Assembly: GCF_900188085.1 (NCBI RefSeq)
Contig: NZ_FZOU01000013.1
Span: forward strand, 1 to 64,000
Reading direction: 5' to 3'
Origin: Granulicella rosea
GTDB lineage: Bacteria; Acidobacteriota; Terriglobia; Terriglobales; Acidobacteriaceae
Length of the DNA: 64,000 nt
Part shown: positions 17,301-25,559 of the stretch, in pieces
How the letters are laid out: each line of letters opens with the position of its first letter
Numbering within the stretch: the stretch's first letter is position 1
Position numbers and translations under genes: made by a program
Notes under the pieces: generated by a model
The model's database searches: none
Told to the model about the DNA's origin: nothing
What the model saw: the letters and a program-made list of their open reading frames with translations, nothing else

Positions 17301-20300
17301 CGAGCCCGTGCCGGAGACTCCGGTGATCGTAATCGTCGAGCTTCCGATGGCGGCCGCGCTGGTCGCCGTCAGGACCAGGTTCGTGCTGGAGGTTGAGGGG
17401 TTCGGCGAGAACGACGCCGTCACGCCGCTGGGCAGGCCGTTCGCCGTGAAGGTTACGGCGCCGTTGAAGCCGTATTGCGCTTCCACATAAATGTAGTTGC
17501 TCGCCGAGCCGCCCTGGTTCAGGGTGAGCGTCGGATTTGAGTCGTAGAGCGAGAAGGTCGGCGGATAGATCGTGAGCTGGAAGCTGCTGCTGGCGCTCAG
17601 CGAGCCGGAGACGCCGGTGACCGTCACGGTGCTGGTCCCGGCGGGAACCGAGGCGGCAACGGAGAGGTTGAGGCTGGTGCTATAGGTTGTGGGGTTCGTC
17701 GAAAAGGTTCCCGTGACGCCGCTGGGCAGGCCCGCTACCGAGAAGGTCACGCTGCCGGCAAAGCCGCTCGTGCTGTTCACATAAAGGTATTCGTACGCCG
17801 TACTGCCCTGGCCGATCCCGATGTTGGAGCTCGAGATCGTGAAGCTCGGCGCGACGATCGTCAGTGGGATGGTCGTCGTCGCGCTCAGGCTTCCCGACGT
17901 TCCCGTCACGGTGAGGTTGTACTGGCCGATCGCCGCGGAGCTGCCGGCCGTCAGGGTCAACATGCTGCTGGACGTGGTCGCATTCGGCGAGAACGATGCG
18001 GTCACCCCGCTGGGCAGGCCCGCGACCGACAACGTCACGTTGCCCGTGAAGCCGTTCGCTGGCGTCACGTAGACGTACGCCGTACCCGACGATCCCTGCC
18101 CCAGGCTGACATTGGAGTAGTTATAGAGCGTGAAGCTGGGAGCGGCGATCGTCACCGTAAACGTCGTGGCCGAGCTGAGCGAGCCGGAGGTTCCGGTGAC
18201 GGTCAGGGTGTAGACGCCGGAGGGCGCCGAGCCGCTGGCGGTCACGGTCAACGTGCTGCTGGACGTCGTCGGGTTCGGCGAGAATACCGCAGTGACACCG
18301 CTGGGCAGGCCCGCGACCGAGAAGGTCACGTTGCCGCTAAAGCCGTACTGCGGCGACACGTAGAAGTAGGCGACCGACGAACTGCCCTGGCCGAGCGTGA
18401 CACTCCCGCCGCCCGAGATGGTAAATGTGGGCGCATAGATAGTCAGCGTGACGGGCGTCGTCACGGTCTGCGAGCCCGAGGTTCCGGTGACGGTGAGGGT
18501 GTACTGGCCGACCGCGGCGGCGCTCGTAGCCGACAGGACCAACGCGCTGCTGTACGTGATGGGATTGGTCGCGAACGAGGCCGTCACGCCGCTGGGCAGG
18601 CCGGAGACCGAGAGATTTACCTGGCCGTTGAAGCCGTACAGCGTGGAGAGATAGACGTACGTGGTCGCCGTCGAACCCTGGCCGAGCGAGACGGAGTAGG
18701 CCGAGAGACTGAAGGTCGGGGCGTACACCGTAACGGCGACGGTCGCCGTCGCGGTCTGGCTGCCGGAGACGCCGGCGATCGTCAGGTTGTACGTGCCGGT
18801 CTTGAGCGTACCGGTGGCGGCGAGAATCAACGAGCTGGAGCTGGCCGTCGGGTTCGGCGTCCAGAGCGCGGTCAAGCCGGCGGGCAGGCCCGAGACCGAG
18901 AGCGCCACGTTCGAATTGAAGCCGTACTCGGAGTAAATCGATATCGACGACGCGACTGAGTTGCCCTGGCCGATGTTGATGGCGGTCGGCGCCTCGAGCG
19001 TGAAGGTGGGCAGGTAGATGGCGAGGTTGAGGGTCGTCGACACGCTGACGGAACCGGAGACGCCCGTGATGGTCACCGTGCTTTGGCCGACGCTGGCGGC
19101 GCTGCTGGCGGTGAAGGCGACCGTGGTCGAGCTGGAGGTCGGGTTCGGCGAAAACGACGCCGTCACGCCGCTGGGCAGGCCCGAGACGGAGAAGTTCACC
19201 AGGCCGTTGAAACCGTACTGATCGTAGACATAGACATAGGCCGAGGCGGTCTTGCCTTGTCCGATGCTGACCGCGCCGGAGCTCGACAGCGTGAAGGTCG
19301 GCGCGTAGACGCCAAGCTGGAGCGTGGTCGAAGTGCTGATGGAGCCCGAGGTTCCGGTGACCGTGATGACGCTCTGGCCGACCGGCGTGGAGCTGCTCGC
19401 CGTAAGGGTCAGGAGGGAGGTTCCGGTGGTCGGGTTGGGCGAAAACGACGCCGTCACCCCGCTGGGCAGGCCCGAGACGGAGAGGTTCACCTGCCCGGCA
19501 AAACCGTACTGGTTGTTCACGTAGATGTTGCTGGTGACGGATTTGCCCTGCCCGAGGCCGCCCAGGCCGGAGTTCGAAAGCGTGAAGGTCGGCGCATACA
19601 CGCCCAGGTTGAGGGCGACCGTGCTGGTGATGGCGCCCGACGTGCCGGTGATCGTCACCACGCTCTGGCCGATGGCCGCGGAGCCGCTCGCGGTGAAGAG
19701 GATGTTGGCGTTCGCCGTGGTGGGGTTGGGCGAGATGGACGCCGTGACGCCGCTCGGCAGACCGGAGATGGAGAGGTTCACCGCGCCAGTGAAGCCGTAG
19801 AGGTCCGACACCGTGACGTAAGTGCTCGCCGAGCTGCCGATTCCGACGCCGACGGTGCCGCTGCTATAAAGCGCAAACGACGGTGCGAACACGCTGAGGA
19901 GGAGGGTGGTCGTCGCGCTGAGCTGGCCGGATGTGCCGGTGAGCGTCACCGTGCTCTGGCCGATGTTGGCTGCGCTGGTGGCGGTGAAGACGACATACGA
20001 CGCGCCGGTGGTGGGGTTGGGCGAAAACGTCGCCGTCACTCCGCTGGGCAGGCCCGAAGCCGCGAGATTCACGCTGCCCGTGAAGCCATACAGATCCCCC
20101 ACGTAGACGTAAGCAGTTCCGCTGCCTCCCTGTCCGATGTTGACGGTCGGGGCGCCGGTGGCGAGCAGGAAGCTCGGCCCATGAATGCTGAACGGGATGG
20201 TCGTGGACGCAGTGGTCGAGCCGGAGACGCCGCTCACGGTGAGGCTGTAGCTTCCGGCCACGGCAGTGCTCGCGACCGTCAAGGTCAGGACGCTGGAGCC

Positions 20301-22532
20301 GCTGGTGGTAGCGTTCGAAAACGCCGCGGTGACGCCCGTGGGCAGCCCCGCAATCGACAGGTTGACCGAGCCGGTAAAGCCGTAGAGATCCTGCACCGCA
20401 ATCGTCGTCGTGCCGGTTCCGCCCTGGTTGATCCCGAGCGAGGCAGGCGTCGCCGACAACGCGAAGCTGGGCGCATGCACCGCAACCGTGACGCTCGCGC
20501 TCGCGGCGAGCTGGTCCGACGTGCCGGTGATAGTGACGGGCTGGCTGGCGGTGGGCGCGCCGCCGGTCGCCGTCAGCGTCAGGACCGAAGCAGACGTCGT
20601 CGGGTTCGGCGAGAACGACGCGGTGACTCCAGCCGGCAGGGCCGAGGTAATCGCGAGGTTCACGCTGCCGCCAAAGCCGCCCGCCGGCGTGATCGAGATG
20701 TTCGCCGCGGCCGTGGCGCCGGGGTTCACCGCAATGGTGCGCAGCGAGGGAGACAGCCAGAAGCCGGGGATCTGCGCGCCAGCCAGATCGTCGATCAGAT
20801 GCTGGCCGTTCGCGCTGCCCCATCCCGTAGTGAGATCGTAGCCGGCCGTCGCGCTGTACCAGAGCGGCTGGTTGTAGGTGTCGTTGTTGCCCACGGTGAC
20901 GTCATGGAAGTCGGAGGCGGCGTTCGCGCCCTGGGCCAGCCGGTAGATGGCCGGGTTGACGAAGCCGAGGCCGCCGGTGGGCGCGTTGCCCGCCTCGACG
21001 GCCTGCTGATTGATCAGCGCCATGAAGCCCGCCCAGCGAGGCGCGGCGAAGCTGGTGCCCGCCCAATCGCCGGCGCAGGCGCCGTTCTGGCAGGCGTAGT
21101 TGTCGAAGTCGCCCTCCATCGCGACGTCGGGCACGTTGCGCAGCGTGGTCGAACCGCCGTTGGCCGAGGTCGCGAGACCGGCCTGCCAGCTTGGGATGAG
21201 GATGCCATCCTGGCTGAGGCCACCGCCGCTGCCATCTCCGTCGGAGTTCCATACGCTCTCGGACACCCATGCGCCTGCGGCGCTGGCGGTCGTCAGATGC
21301 GTTCCGCCCACGGCCGTCACGTAGGCGTCGTCCGCCGGGTAAAAGTAGGGGTTGATGGCGGCATCGTATGCGCCGGAGTCGCCCGAGGCCGTGAAGAAGC
21401 TCTGTCCTTGCGCGGCCATCTCCTGAAAGAAGACATCGTCGACGGCCGGGTCCGCTGGCCGCCAGCCCCAGGAGCAGCTCAGTTGCTTGGCAAGATTCTC
21501 CGACGCCATCGAGTTCAGAATGTTCGCGTCGTCGGGGCCGGAGCCGATATAGACGCGCACCTGGCTGAGGCCGGGCGCCATGCCGATCGCCTGCACGATG
21601 TCGAGCGTCTGCTCGCCGTCATCGCCCACCGTCGCACCCGTGGCGCCGTCGAGCAGCACGTTCACGATCGGCGTCTGGTAGCTCTGGCCCGCGTTGCTGA
21701 AGCTGGCGTTGACGTCGGAGAGCGAGTAGCCGCCAAACTCCAGAATGCCGATCGTCTGTCCGTTGCCGTCGAGCGTGGACCCGCCATAGTATGCGGCGCG
21801 CATGTCGCTGCCGAGGTACGACCCGCCTGGGCCGGAGCCAAGAATCGCCGCCTGCTGGGCGCTCGCCGTCACCGGTCCGTTCGTTGTCGCGGCCACTGGC
21901 CTCCGGATCGCCATGTGCTTCGGCACGGAGTAGTCGTCGAGCCCCGCGATGTGCGAGACCGGAACCTTCAGGTCCAGCGACGGCTCGCGATCAGGCGAGT
22001 AAAAGGTGCGGTTCTCCGTCGGATGCTGGTAGAGATTCATCTGGACGTGGAAGGCCGCGCCCATCTGCGACGCCGTCCCATCGATAGGCACGACGAGCCG
22101 GTTCGCGGGCAGATCGCCCACATGGAGCCCGTTCGCGCGCGCGAAGGCGACGACTGTCTGGAAGTCGTCCGTCGTGGGGCCGAACTGGTCGGTAAACTGC
22201 GCCACGCTGAGGAAGCGCCGGTAGTCCGGGCTGCCGGGATCGTAGAGGCGTCCGAGCAGGCTCTTGAGCTGATCCTGATTGCGCAGCGGCAGCACGATGG
22301 AGGCGCGGATACGCCGCTCGGACGGCATGGCTCCGTACAGCGCCGCGCGGTGGTCGGAGACGGCGGCCCGTACATGCTTCGTCAGCACCTGAAGCTGCTG
22401 GGCCTGAAGCGGCGCCCACGAAAGAATGAACGCCCAGAGAAACAGGCCCAGCCGGCGCGTCGCACGGCGCGGACGCGTTGCAGGCGAGAGGCAGGATACA
22501 AGGGTGGAGACAGCTCGGGAGTAGAACACCAT
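14289..22532 (-). CDS. Giant secreted S53 peptidase with Ig-like repeats and FG-GAP propeller
   Basis: A 2747-residue exported protein. A signal anchor at about 28-45 is followed by a pro-kumamolisin activation domain (to about 210) and an S53 sedolisin catalytic domain. The triad residues visible are E307 and D311 in DGEQTLDIVQA, with D385 in SGDSGA and S494 in AGTSFAAP. Thirteen Ig-like repeats of about 97 residues follow (about 600-1820), then a bacterial Ig-type segment. Seven FG-GAP units (about 2038-2350) should close as one propeller. Another Ig-like domain and a C-terminal NHL-like segment end the protein. S53 enzymes are acid proteases, fitting an acidophilic soil bacterium. The repeats probably form a stalk or adhesive array. 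Confidence 0.88.
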   Translation of the reverse strand: MVFYSRAVSTLVSCLSPATRPRRATRRLGLFLWAFILSWAPLQAQQLQVLTKHVRAAVSDHRAALYGAMPSERRIRASIVLPLRNQDQLKSLLGRLYDPGSPDYRRFLSVAQFTDQFGPTTDDFQTVVAFARANGLHVGDLPANRLVVPIDGTASQMGAAFHVQMNLYQHPTENRTFYSPDREPSLDLKVPVSHIAGLDDYSVPKHMAIRRPVAATTNGPVTASAQQAAILGSGPGGSYLGSDMRAAYYGGSTLDGNGQTIGILEFGGYSLSDVNASFSNAGQSYQTPIVNVLLDGATGATVGDDGEQTLDIVQAIGMAPGLSQVRVYIGSGPDDANILNSMASENLAKQLSCSWGWRPADPAVDDVFFQEMAAQGQSFFTASGDSGAYDAAINPYFYPADDAYVTAVGGTHLTTASAAGAWVSESVWNSDGDGSGGGLSQDGILIPSWQAGLATSANGGSTTLRNVPDVAMEGDFDNYACQNGACAGDWAGTSFAAPRWAGFMALINQQAVEAGNAPTGGLGFVNPAIYRLAQGANAASDFHDVTVGNNDTYNQPLWYSATAGYDLTTGWGSANGQHLIDDLAGAQIPGFWLSPSLRTIAVNPGATAAANISITPAGGFGGSVNLAITSALPAGVTASFSPNPTTSASVLTLTATGGAPTASQPVTITGTSDQLAASASVTVAVHAPSFALSATPASLGINQGGTGTTTIAVQDLYGFTGSVNLSIAGLPTGVTAAFSNATTSGSSVLTLTVASTAVAGSYSLTVSGVSGSTTASTTIPFSIHGPSFLLATGAPTVNIGQGGSGTAYVYVGDLYGFTGSVNLAASGLPSGVTATFSPNPTTGASYVVFTATSAANIGQSTVTLTGTSGQLSATTTLLLSVFAPSFALYSSGTVGVGIGSSASTYVTVSDLYGFTGAVNLSISGLPSGVTASISPNPTTANANILFTASGSAAIGQSVVTITGTSGAITSTVALNLGVYAPTFTLSNSGLGGLGQGKSVTSNIYVNNQYGFAGQVNLSVSGLPSGVTASFSPNPTTGTSLLTLTASSSTPVGQSVITVTGTSGSISTSTTLQLGVYAPTFTLSSSGAVSIGQGKTASAYVYVYDQYGFNGLVNFSVSGLPSGVTASFSPNPTSSSTTVAFTASSAASVGQSTVTITGVSGSVSVSTTLNLAIYLPTFTLEAPTAINIGQGNSVASSISIYSEYGFNSNVALSVSGLPAGLTALWTPNPTASSSSLILAATGTLKTGTYNLTIAGVSGSQTATATVAVTVYAPTFSLSAYSVSLGQGSTATTYVYLSTLYGFNGQVNLSVSGLPSGVTASFATNPITYSSALVLSATSAAAVGQYTLTVTGTSGSQTVTTPVTLTIYAPTFTISGGGSVTLGQGSSSVAYFYVSPQYGFSGNVTFSVAGLPSGVTAVFSPNPTTSSSTLTVTASGSAPSGVYTLTVTGTSGSLSSATTFTVTIAAPSFTLYNYSNVSLGQGSSGTAYVYVTPANGFTGNVTLSVAGLPSGVTASFSPNATTSSSMLTLTAGSSAAIGQYNLTVTGTSGSLSATTTIPLTIVAPSFTISSSNIGIGQGSTAYEYLYVNSTSGFAGSVTFSVAGLPSGVTGTFSTNPTTYSTSLNLSVAASVPAGTSTVTVTGVSGSLSASSSFQLTIYPPTFSLYDSNPTLTLNQGGSASNYIYVEAQYGFNGAVTFTANGLPSGVTASFSPNPSTSSTNLVLTATSAAAIGSSTITITGVSGTGSASVPITLTVDAPSFTLTATPATALLTPGSSQSTTLTAVAQNGFTGAVTYTASGLPAGVTASFTPNPTTGASILTLTASPTAAPATGMVNVTGVSGSLSATTAIAVTVGATPVSTSTTLALTPAGATVASGTLVTATASVNAGSTPLTTGLVNLCDTTATTCDAAHLVGSAQIVSAGTATFAFIPGPGAHRYKAFFAGTRSKAASTSAVANLAVTASLASTTTIAQSGSAGKYTLTATVTGQGPLAPTGNVSYLDATDGNYAFASATLGAGTATFSTATPQTTVAGTQPEAVATGDFNGDGVLDLVSVNTGSNNLTVLLGNGDGAFRSAATLPTGSGPDSIATGDFNGDGRLDLAVASSNSSGVNVYLGNGDGTFTISSLSPQTGSNPVNMAVGDFNGDGIADLVVTTGNYSAPITILLGNGDGSFTPTASTPALGSNARGIAIGDFNRDGIQDLAITNGNGLSILLGVGDGSFGTAATISSIYYPTAVVAGDLNGDGKLDLVVSSQYYTNGTVLLGNGDGTFTIGSSPATGSYALSLVLGDFNGDGKTDLAAGNEYGSTGAILLGNGDGTFAASIPVATGSSPYALVAGDFNGDGLRDLAFANSSGGSLTIVTSQLTQQATAVATSVAPLGQGQHAAAASYAGDTVYAGSVSPTTLLAASAGAPTVSLHLSSASITEAQPLTVTITVSGGSANPVPTGSVTLTGGGATTPAVALSGGSAAVTLPAGTFPVGADLIYASYTPDAASSSLYTSASGSSGVTVGKATPVLSWSTPAPIISGAALSALQLNATASVPGTFVYTPALGAVLGLGSQTLQVLFTPTDTTNYTTATASVTLTVNPGYGIWIADGNGYVSGLTQSGAAITTGHIAGGGRGIAVDALGDVWSLNAAAGTIAEFTKAGSLIFSAFNGGGLSSPTALAFDGSGVLWIANANNTVSAFTGAGIPVSATPYSVSIPAPTSIDVDGSGNLWITNAGDNSVTEMIGVATPVVTPIAAAVKSGTLAAKP
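15481..16421 (-). other. Seven FG-GAP repeats inside the giant protease
   Basis: Seven copies of the calcium-binding G-D-F-N-G-D-G-x-x-D-L loop are encoded here: endings VLDL, RLDL, IADL, IQDL (with R for G), KLDL, KTDL and LRDL. Seven units are the number that closes an integrin-type beta-propeller, so the module looks complete. Confidence 0.8.
16980..20760 (-). repeat. Thirteen tandem Ig-like domain repeats inside the giant protease
   Basis: Each unit encodes GFxGxVxxSxxGLPSGVTASFSPNPTT and relatives, written here as a consensus. The stretch coding for the GLPSGVT region recurs every 288-294 bases from about 17.4 to 20.6 kb. The units are diverged enough to be old duplications, with several near-identical neighbouring pairs. 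Confidence 0.85.
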
Positions 22533-22771
22533 GTACGGAGACTCTCAGGTGCGGGGGCCGACCAATAGGTTCCCACCAACCGCGCGGCAGCGCCGGCACG
22601 AGGGGCTATCCCTTTGATTAGACAGTTGAAGTTGACTTGCTGAAGTCTGGAAAGACTACCATACGTTGATTGCTACGCCACAAGATTCGTGCGTTGGGGC
22701 GTTTCAATCGAAAAAGACCACGGCGCGCTCTCGACATAGGCCATCTATTCTGTTGGAAGAAGGAGAGTGGG

Positions 22772-23047
22772 ATGACGCTTACCGAGTTCGCCGCAAGCGA
22801 CGGCCAGTCCTACCGAGGCGCGCTGCGCGCCCTGTGGCTCGCAGGTCGTGGAGATTGGGGGCCAGCGCATGAGATCGCCCAGGCCGACGACAGCCGCGAA
22901 GGCGCCTGGGTGCATGCCTATCTGCACCGGATGGAAGGCGATGCCGCCAACGCAGGCTACTGGTACCGGCGGGCCGGACGCCCGGCGCAAACCGGCAACC
23001 TTCACGCCGAGTGGGAGGCGATCGTCGAGGAGCTATTGCGCGGTTGA
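22772..23047 (+). CDS. Small conserved-type hypothetical protein
   Basis: A 91-residue soluble protein without membrane segment, with the pattern ALWLAGRGDWGPAHEIAQ, AWVHAYLHRMEGD and NAGYWYRRAGRP. The tryptophan-rich helical repeats resemble small uncharacterised proteins of proteobacteria and acidobacteria. The start is set by AAGGAGAG eight bases upstream; longer in-frame starts add a basic tail without a ribosome site. It stands alone between the giant protease and the partition genes. No function is assigned. Confidence 0.7.
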   Translation: MTLTEFAASDGQSYRGALRALWLAGRGDWGPAHEIAQADDSREGAWVHAYLHRMEGDAANAGYWYRRAGRPAQTGNLHAEWEAIVEELLRG

Positions 23048-23366
23048 GGTCGGTGAGCTTCCTGTTCGAGGCTGTCAAGCTGGATTATTGCGTAAGCGCG
23101 CAGCTATACGGGGGGATGCCAACTTCATGCTCAAGCTGTGTAAGCTACGGCAAATAAACAGAATTCCGGGTGCTTGGGTCGACCGAACCGTGTCCTCCAG
23201 GCGGGGATTCCAGGGATTATGCATGTGTGAGGGGCTTATGACTGCACCGCAAGAGCGTGGTTTTCTTGCGCAGTAAATTGATTATTCGAATGACCGGTTA
23301 ACCGGACTATTGGATACCCGATGGGTTGGTTTGCCGATGGACCGGTTGATCGAGTATTCTTGCGCC
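23048..23366. other. Intergenic region before parA
   Basis: No convincing gene is seen. The right end holds a perfect 12-bp palindrome CCGGTTAACCGG (23294-23305) and a half-site CCGGTTGATCG near 23342, just before parA. These are described separately as candidate operator or parS elements. Confidence 0.5.
23294..23305. promoter_or_regulatory. Palindrome CCGGTTAACCGG upstream of parA
   Basis: A perfect 12-bp palindrome lies 62 bases before the parA start. Related CGGTTAATCG or CCGGTT half-sites occur at 23342, 23944-23954, 24024-24034 (variant) and 24386-24398, all around the parA and RHH genes. Type Ib partition systems use RHH proteins that bind such sites as both operator and centromere. 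Confidence 0.5.
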
Positions 23367-23951
23367 ATGATCATTACCATGGCGTCCTTCAAAGGTGGAG
23401 TCGGCAAAAGCACCTCCGCCGTGCATATCGCGGCCCATCTCGCGAAGTCGGCGAAGACGCTGCTCGTCGACGGCGACCCGAACCGCAGCGTGACCCGCTG
23501 GGCTTCGCAGGGACGGCTTCCCTTCACCGTGGTCAGCGAGGCTCAGGCGACGATGCATGCCCGCAACTACGAGCACATTGTGATCGACACCAAGGCGCGG
23601 CCCGATCCCGAGGATCTTCGCGAGATCGCCACGGGCTGCCATCTGCTGGTGCTTCCCTGCACGCCCGATCCGCTCTCGGTCGACGCCCTGCTCGCCACGG
23701 TCAAGGAGTTACGGGGACTCGGCTCGGACCGATTTCGGGTCCTGATGACGATCGTCCCGCCCCGACCGAACCGGGATGGCGCGAAGGCCAGGGAGGCTCT
23801 GATCGAGGCGGGGCTTCCGCTCTTCGCGGCGCAGATTCCGCGGCTTGTCGGATTTCAGCGCTGCATTATCGAGGGCCAGGTCGTCTACTCGCCGGAGTAC
23901 GGCGATGTAGGGACGGAGATCGAAGAACTGGTTCACCAGTCCACCGGTTAA
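23367..23951 (+). CDS. parA: ParA-family partition ATPase (type Ib, short)
   Basis: A 194-residue Walker ATPase. The deviant Walker A KGGVGKST lies near the N terminus, the A' motif is LLVDGDPNRS, and the Walker B-like strand is YEHIVIDTKARP. It lacks the N-terminal HTH of type Ia ParA, so it belongs to the short type Ib class that works with a small RHH DNA-binding partner. Such a partner follows at 24096. It should move replicon copies over the nucleoid. The start at 23367 has a weak ribosome site; an in-frame ATG at 23337 adds ten residues. Its stop codon lies inside a CCGGTTAATCG motif, one of the putative binding sites. Confidence 0.88.
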   Translation: MIITMASFKGGVGKSTSAVHIAAHLAKSAKTLLVDGDPNRSVTRWASQGRLPFTVVSEAQATMHARNYEHIVIDTKARPDPEDLREIATGCHLLVLPCTPDPLSVDALLATVKELRGLGSDRFRVLMTIVPPRPNRDGAKAREALIEAGLPLFAAQIPRLVGFQRCIIEGQVVYSPEYGDVGTEIEELVHQSTG

Positions 23952-23952
23952 T

Positions 23953-24017
23953 CGATGTATCGAAAATTCCAGCGCAACAGAAGCGCTTACGCGGTAAATC
24001 GAAGATTCGATACATCG
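23953..24017. promoter_or_regulatory. 12-bp inverted repeat between parA and the RHH gene
   Basis: CGATGTATCGAA (23953-23964) is matched exactly by TTCGATACATCG (24006-24017), 41 bases apart. It lies in the gap between parA and its partner gene. It could be an operator, a centromere element or an RNA stem. Confidence 0.55.
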
Positions 24018-24095
24018 GACCGCTGATTAATCGGGTAATTGAATTGCCTTTTGCAATCTACATCCGCAATCTATATCCCAGGAGGAGCCAGGTCG

Positions 24096-24362
24096 ATGAG
24101 TAAAACGAACCAGTTCCGGTCTCTGATCGAGGCGAGCGGTCAGGCGCCCGTAGCAGAGCCCAATCTTCCCGTCGTTCACGCCGTGGAGACGAAACGCACA
24201 CGACGGATCGGGAAGCGTACCGCGCCGGACTACGTTCAGGTCGGCGTCTACATCCCCAAGGCGCTGCACAACAAGGCGAAGGTTCTACTGATCCAGGAGG
24301 GCCACGACCGCGACTTCAGCCAGTTGATCGGCGACCTGCTGCAGCAGTATGTCGGCAGTTAA
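24096..24362 (+). CDS. Small RHH partition protein (ParB-type partner, ParG-like)
   Basis: An 88-residue protein with a flexible N-terminal half and a C-terminal ribbon-helix-helix candidate: beta strand YVQVGVYIPKAL followed by two helices (HNKAKVLLIQEG and FSQLIGDLLQQYV). This layout matches ParG/Omega-type centromere-binding partners of short ParA proteins, where the N-terminal tail stimulates the ATPase. GGAGGAG precedes the ATG. It follows parA by 144 bases that contain an inverted repeat. Alternatively it could be a CopG-type copy-number repressor of repA, which lies just downstream. Confidence 0.75.
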   Translation: MSKTNQFRSLIEASGQAPVAEPNLPVVHAVETKRTRRIGKRTAPDYVQVGVYIPKALHNKAKVLLIQEGHDRDFSQLIGDLLQQYVGS

Positions 24363-24385
24363 TCGATTCTCCGGATATCTGAATG

Positions 24386-24398
24386 ATCGGTTAATCGG
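24386..24398. promoter_or_regulatory. CGGTTAATCG motif between RHH gene and repA
   Basis: ATCGGTTAATCGG lies 24 bases after the RHH gene and is followed by further AATCG-rich sequence to about 24410. It matches the motif found around parA and may be an RHH-protein binding site controlling repA. Confidence 0.4.
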
Positions 24399-24456
24399 TC
24401 AATCGAATCGCTAAATCCTCGAATAACTGGATCATCGCTTCATCGGCTATTACGAC

Positions 24457-24552
24457 ATGGCCGGAGTCGTCGACGTAGTAAAGTTACTGGAACGGTTCGG
24501 GGCGCCGGACCGATCCGGCATCCGGTCACCGCGCAGGTTGGAGCGGCAATGA
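24457..24552 (+). CDS. 31-codon leader ORF overlapping the repA start
   Basis: An ATG at 24457 opens 31 codons (MAGVVDVVKLLERFG..., ending RRLERQ). Its TGA (24550-24552) overlaps the repA ATG (24549-24551) as ATGA. Such overlap is the usual sign of translational coupling, and leader peptides controlling rep translation are known in other plasmids (for example Tap of IncFII). No clear ribosome site precedes the small ORF, and repA has its own GGAG, so it may be fortuitous. Confidence 0.35.
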   Translation: MAGVVDVVKLLERFGAPDRSGIRSPRRLERQ

Positions 24553-25547
24553 AAGAAGAGAAGGCACAACCCGAACCGGCGCTGCCGGTGAAGAAGCCGC
24601 GGAGCCGGGCGGCCGAGACCAGGGCGGCGCGCGACAAACAGGCCCTGCGCCTGGGCCAGTTGGTCGACGATCGCAACACCGGCAAGCTCGGCGAGGAGGT
24701 CATCAAGATCGCCCAGGCGATGCTTCTCTGCACGCTGCCATACAGCGCCACCACGGAGCGCGACGTCGTGCGCAAGGCCAGGCTGGGCGACGGTTCGACG
24801 CTGCTCGTGACCTTCAGCGCGGGCATCAACAATGTGCCTCTGCCGTTCGGCGCCGACCGGAAGCTGCTGGCCTGGGTGCTGGACCGCGCGATCAAGTCCG
24901 ACTCGCCCTCGATCGGCTGGGAGTCGGCGTGGGAGTATCAAAAAGAGATGGGCCTTTCGCGATCCGGCAAGAACAATAAGGATCTGCGGGATCGATTTCT
25001 GCGCATCAGCGGCCTGAATATCAGCATCCAGCGCAAGGATACGACCTCGATCGCGGGCAAGAATTTTTCCATCATCGACAGCTACAAGCTGCCGGCGTCG
25101 ATCCAGCGGCGGAACTTCAACCCGGATCAGCAGACCCTGCTCGAGCTCTCGGCCTCGCCCTCCGCGGTCGATACGACGCCCTATGGCATCTCGCTCAATC
25201 GCAGCCTCTTCGACGACATCCGGCGCCATCACGTGGTCGTGCCTCGCAGCCTGTGGAGCCAGACGAAGGGGAACTCGCAGGTGCAGGATATGGTGCTGTG
25301 GCTCTACTGCCGCTGCTATGCGGCGCAGACGGAGTCGGTCATCCCGTGGGCGTCGCTGGCGGACCAGTTTCCCCAGGACTCCAACCGGCGGCGCATGCGG
25401 GAGCACGCGCGCGAGGCGATCCGCCTGCTGCGCCATCTCTGGCCAGGGTGCCGGATCGAGGCGATCGAACCGGGAATCTGGGTCGACAGGGCGACACAGC
25501 CCCTGCTGCTGGACGATCCGTCGAAGGGCCGCATCCGGCGTCTGTAG
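24549..25547 (+). CDS. repA: Plasmid replication initiator, RepA_C-like
   Basis: A 332-residue basic protein. After a charged N-terminal tail (about 1-45), the segments LLVTFSAGINNVPLPFGADR and KLLAWVLDRAI resemble plasmid-encoded RepA (PF04796 type), followed by a DNA-binding-like region (MGLSRSGKNNKDLRDRFLRI). The C terminus LRHLWPGCRIEAIEPGIWV is also typical of that group. It should bind the 14 iterons that begin 13 bases after its stop and open the origin with DnaA. A GGAG site lies before the ATG. Family assignment is by eye, but gene order, iterons and partition genes support it strongly. Confidence 0.82.
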   Translation: MKEEKAQPEPALPVKKPRSRAAETRAARDKQALRLGQLVDDRNTGKLGEEVIKIAQAMLLCTLPYSATTERDVVRKARLGDGSTLLVTFSAGINNVPLPFGADRKLLAWVLDRAIKSDSPSIGWESAWEYQKEMGLSRSGKNNKDLRDRFLRISGLNISIQRKDTTSIAGKNFSIIDSYKLPASIQRRNFNPDQQTLLELSASPSAVDTTPYGISLNRSLFDDIRRHHVVVPRSLWSQTKGNSQVQDMVLWLYCRCYAAQTESVIPWASLADQFPQDSNRRRMREHAREAIRLLRHLWPGCRIEAIEPGIWVDRATQPLLLDDPSKGRIRRL

Positions 25548-25559
25548 TCGCGCACGTGC

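Noticed and set aside
19083..22568. A very long open frame (1161 codons) opposite the S53 protease gene
   Set aside because: It lies entirely antisense to the giant protease, has Arg/Gly-rich composition without motifs, and follows from the high GC and repeat content of the real gene.
22848..23276. Alternative-frame ORF of 142 codons before parA
   Set aside because: It overlaps the small 91-residue gene out of frame, has no ribosome site and no family pattern.
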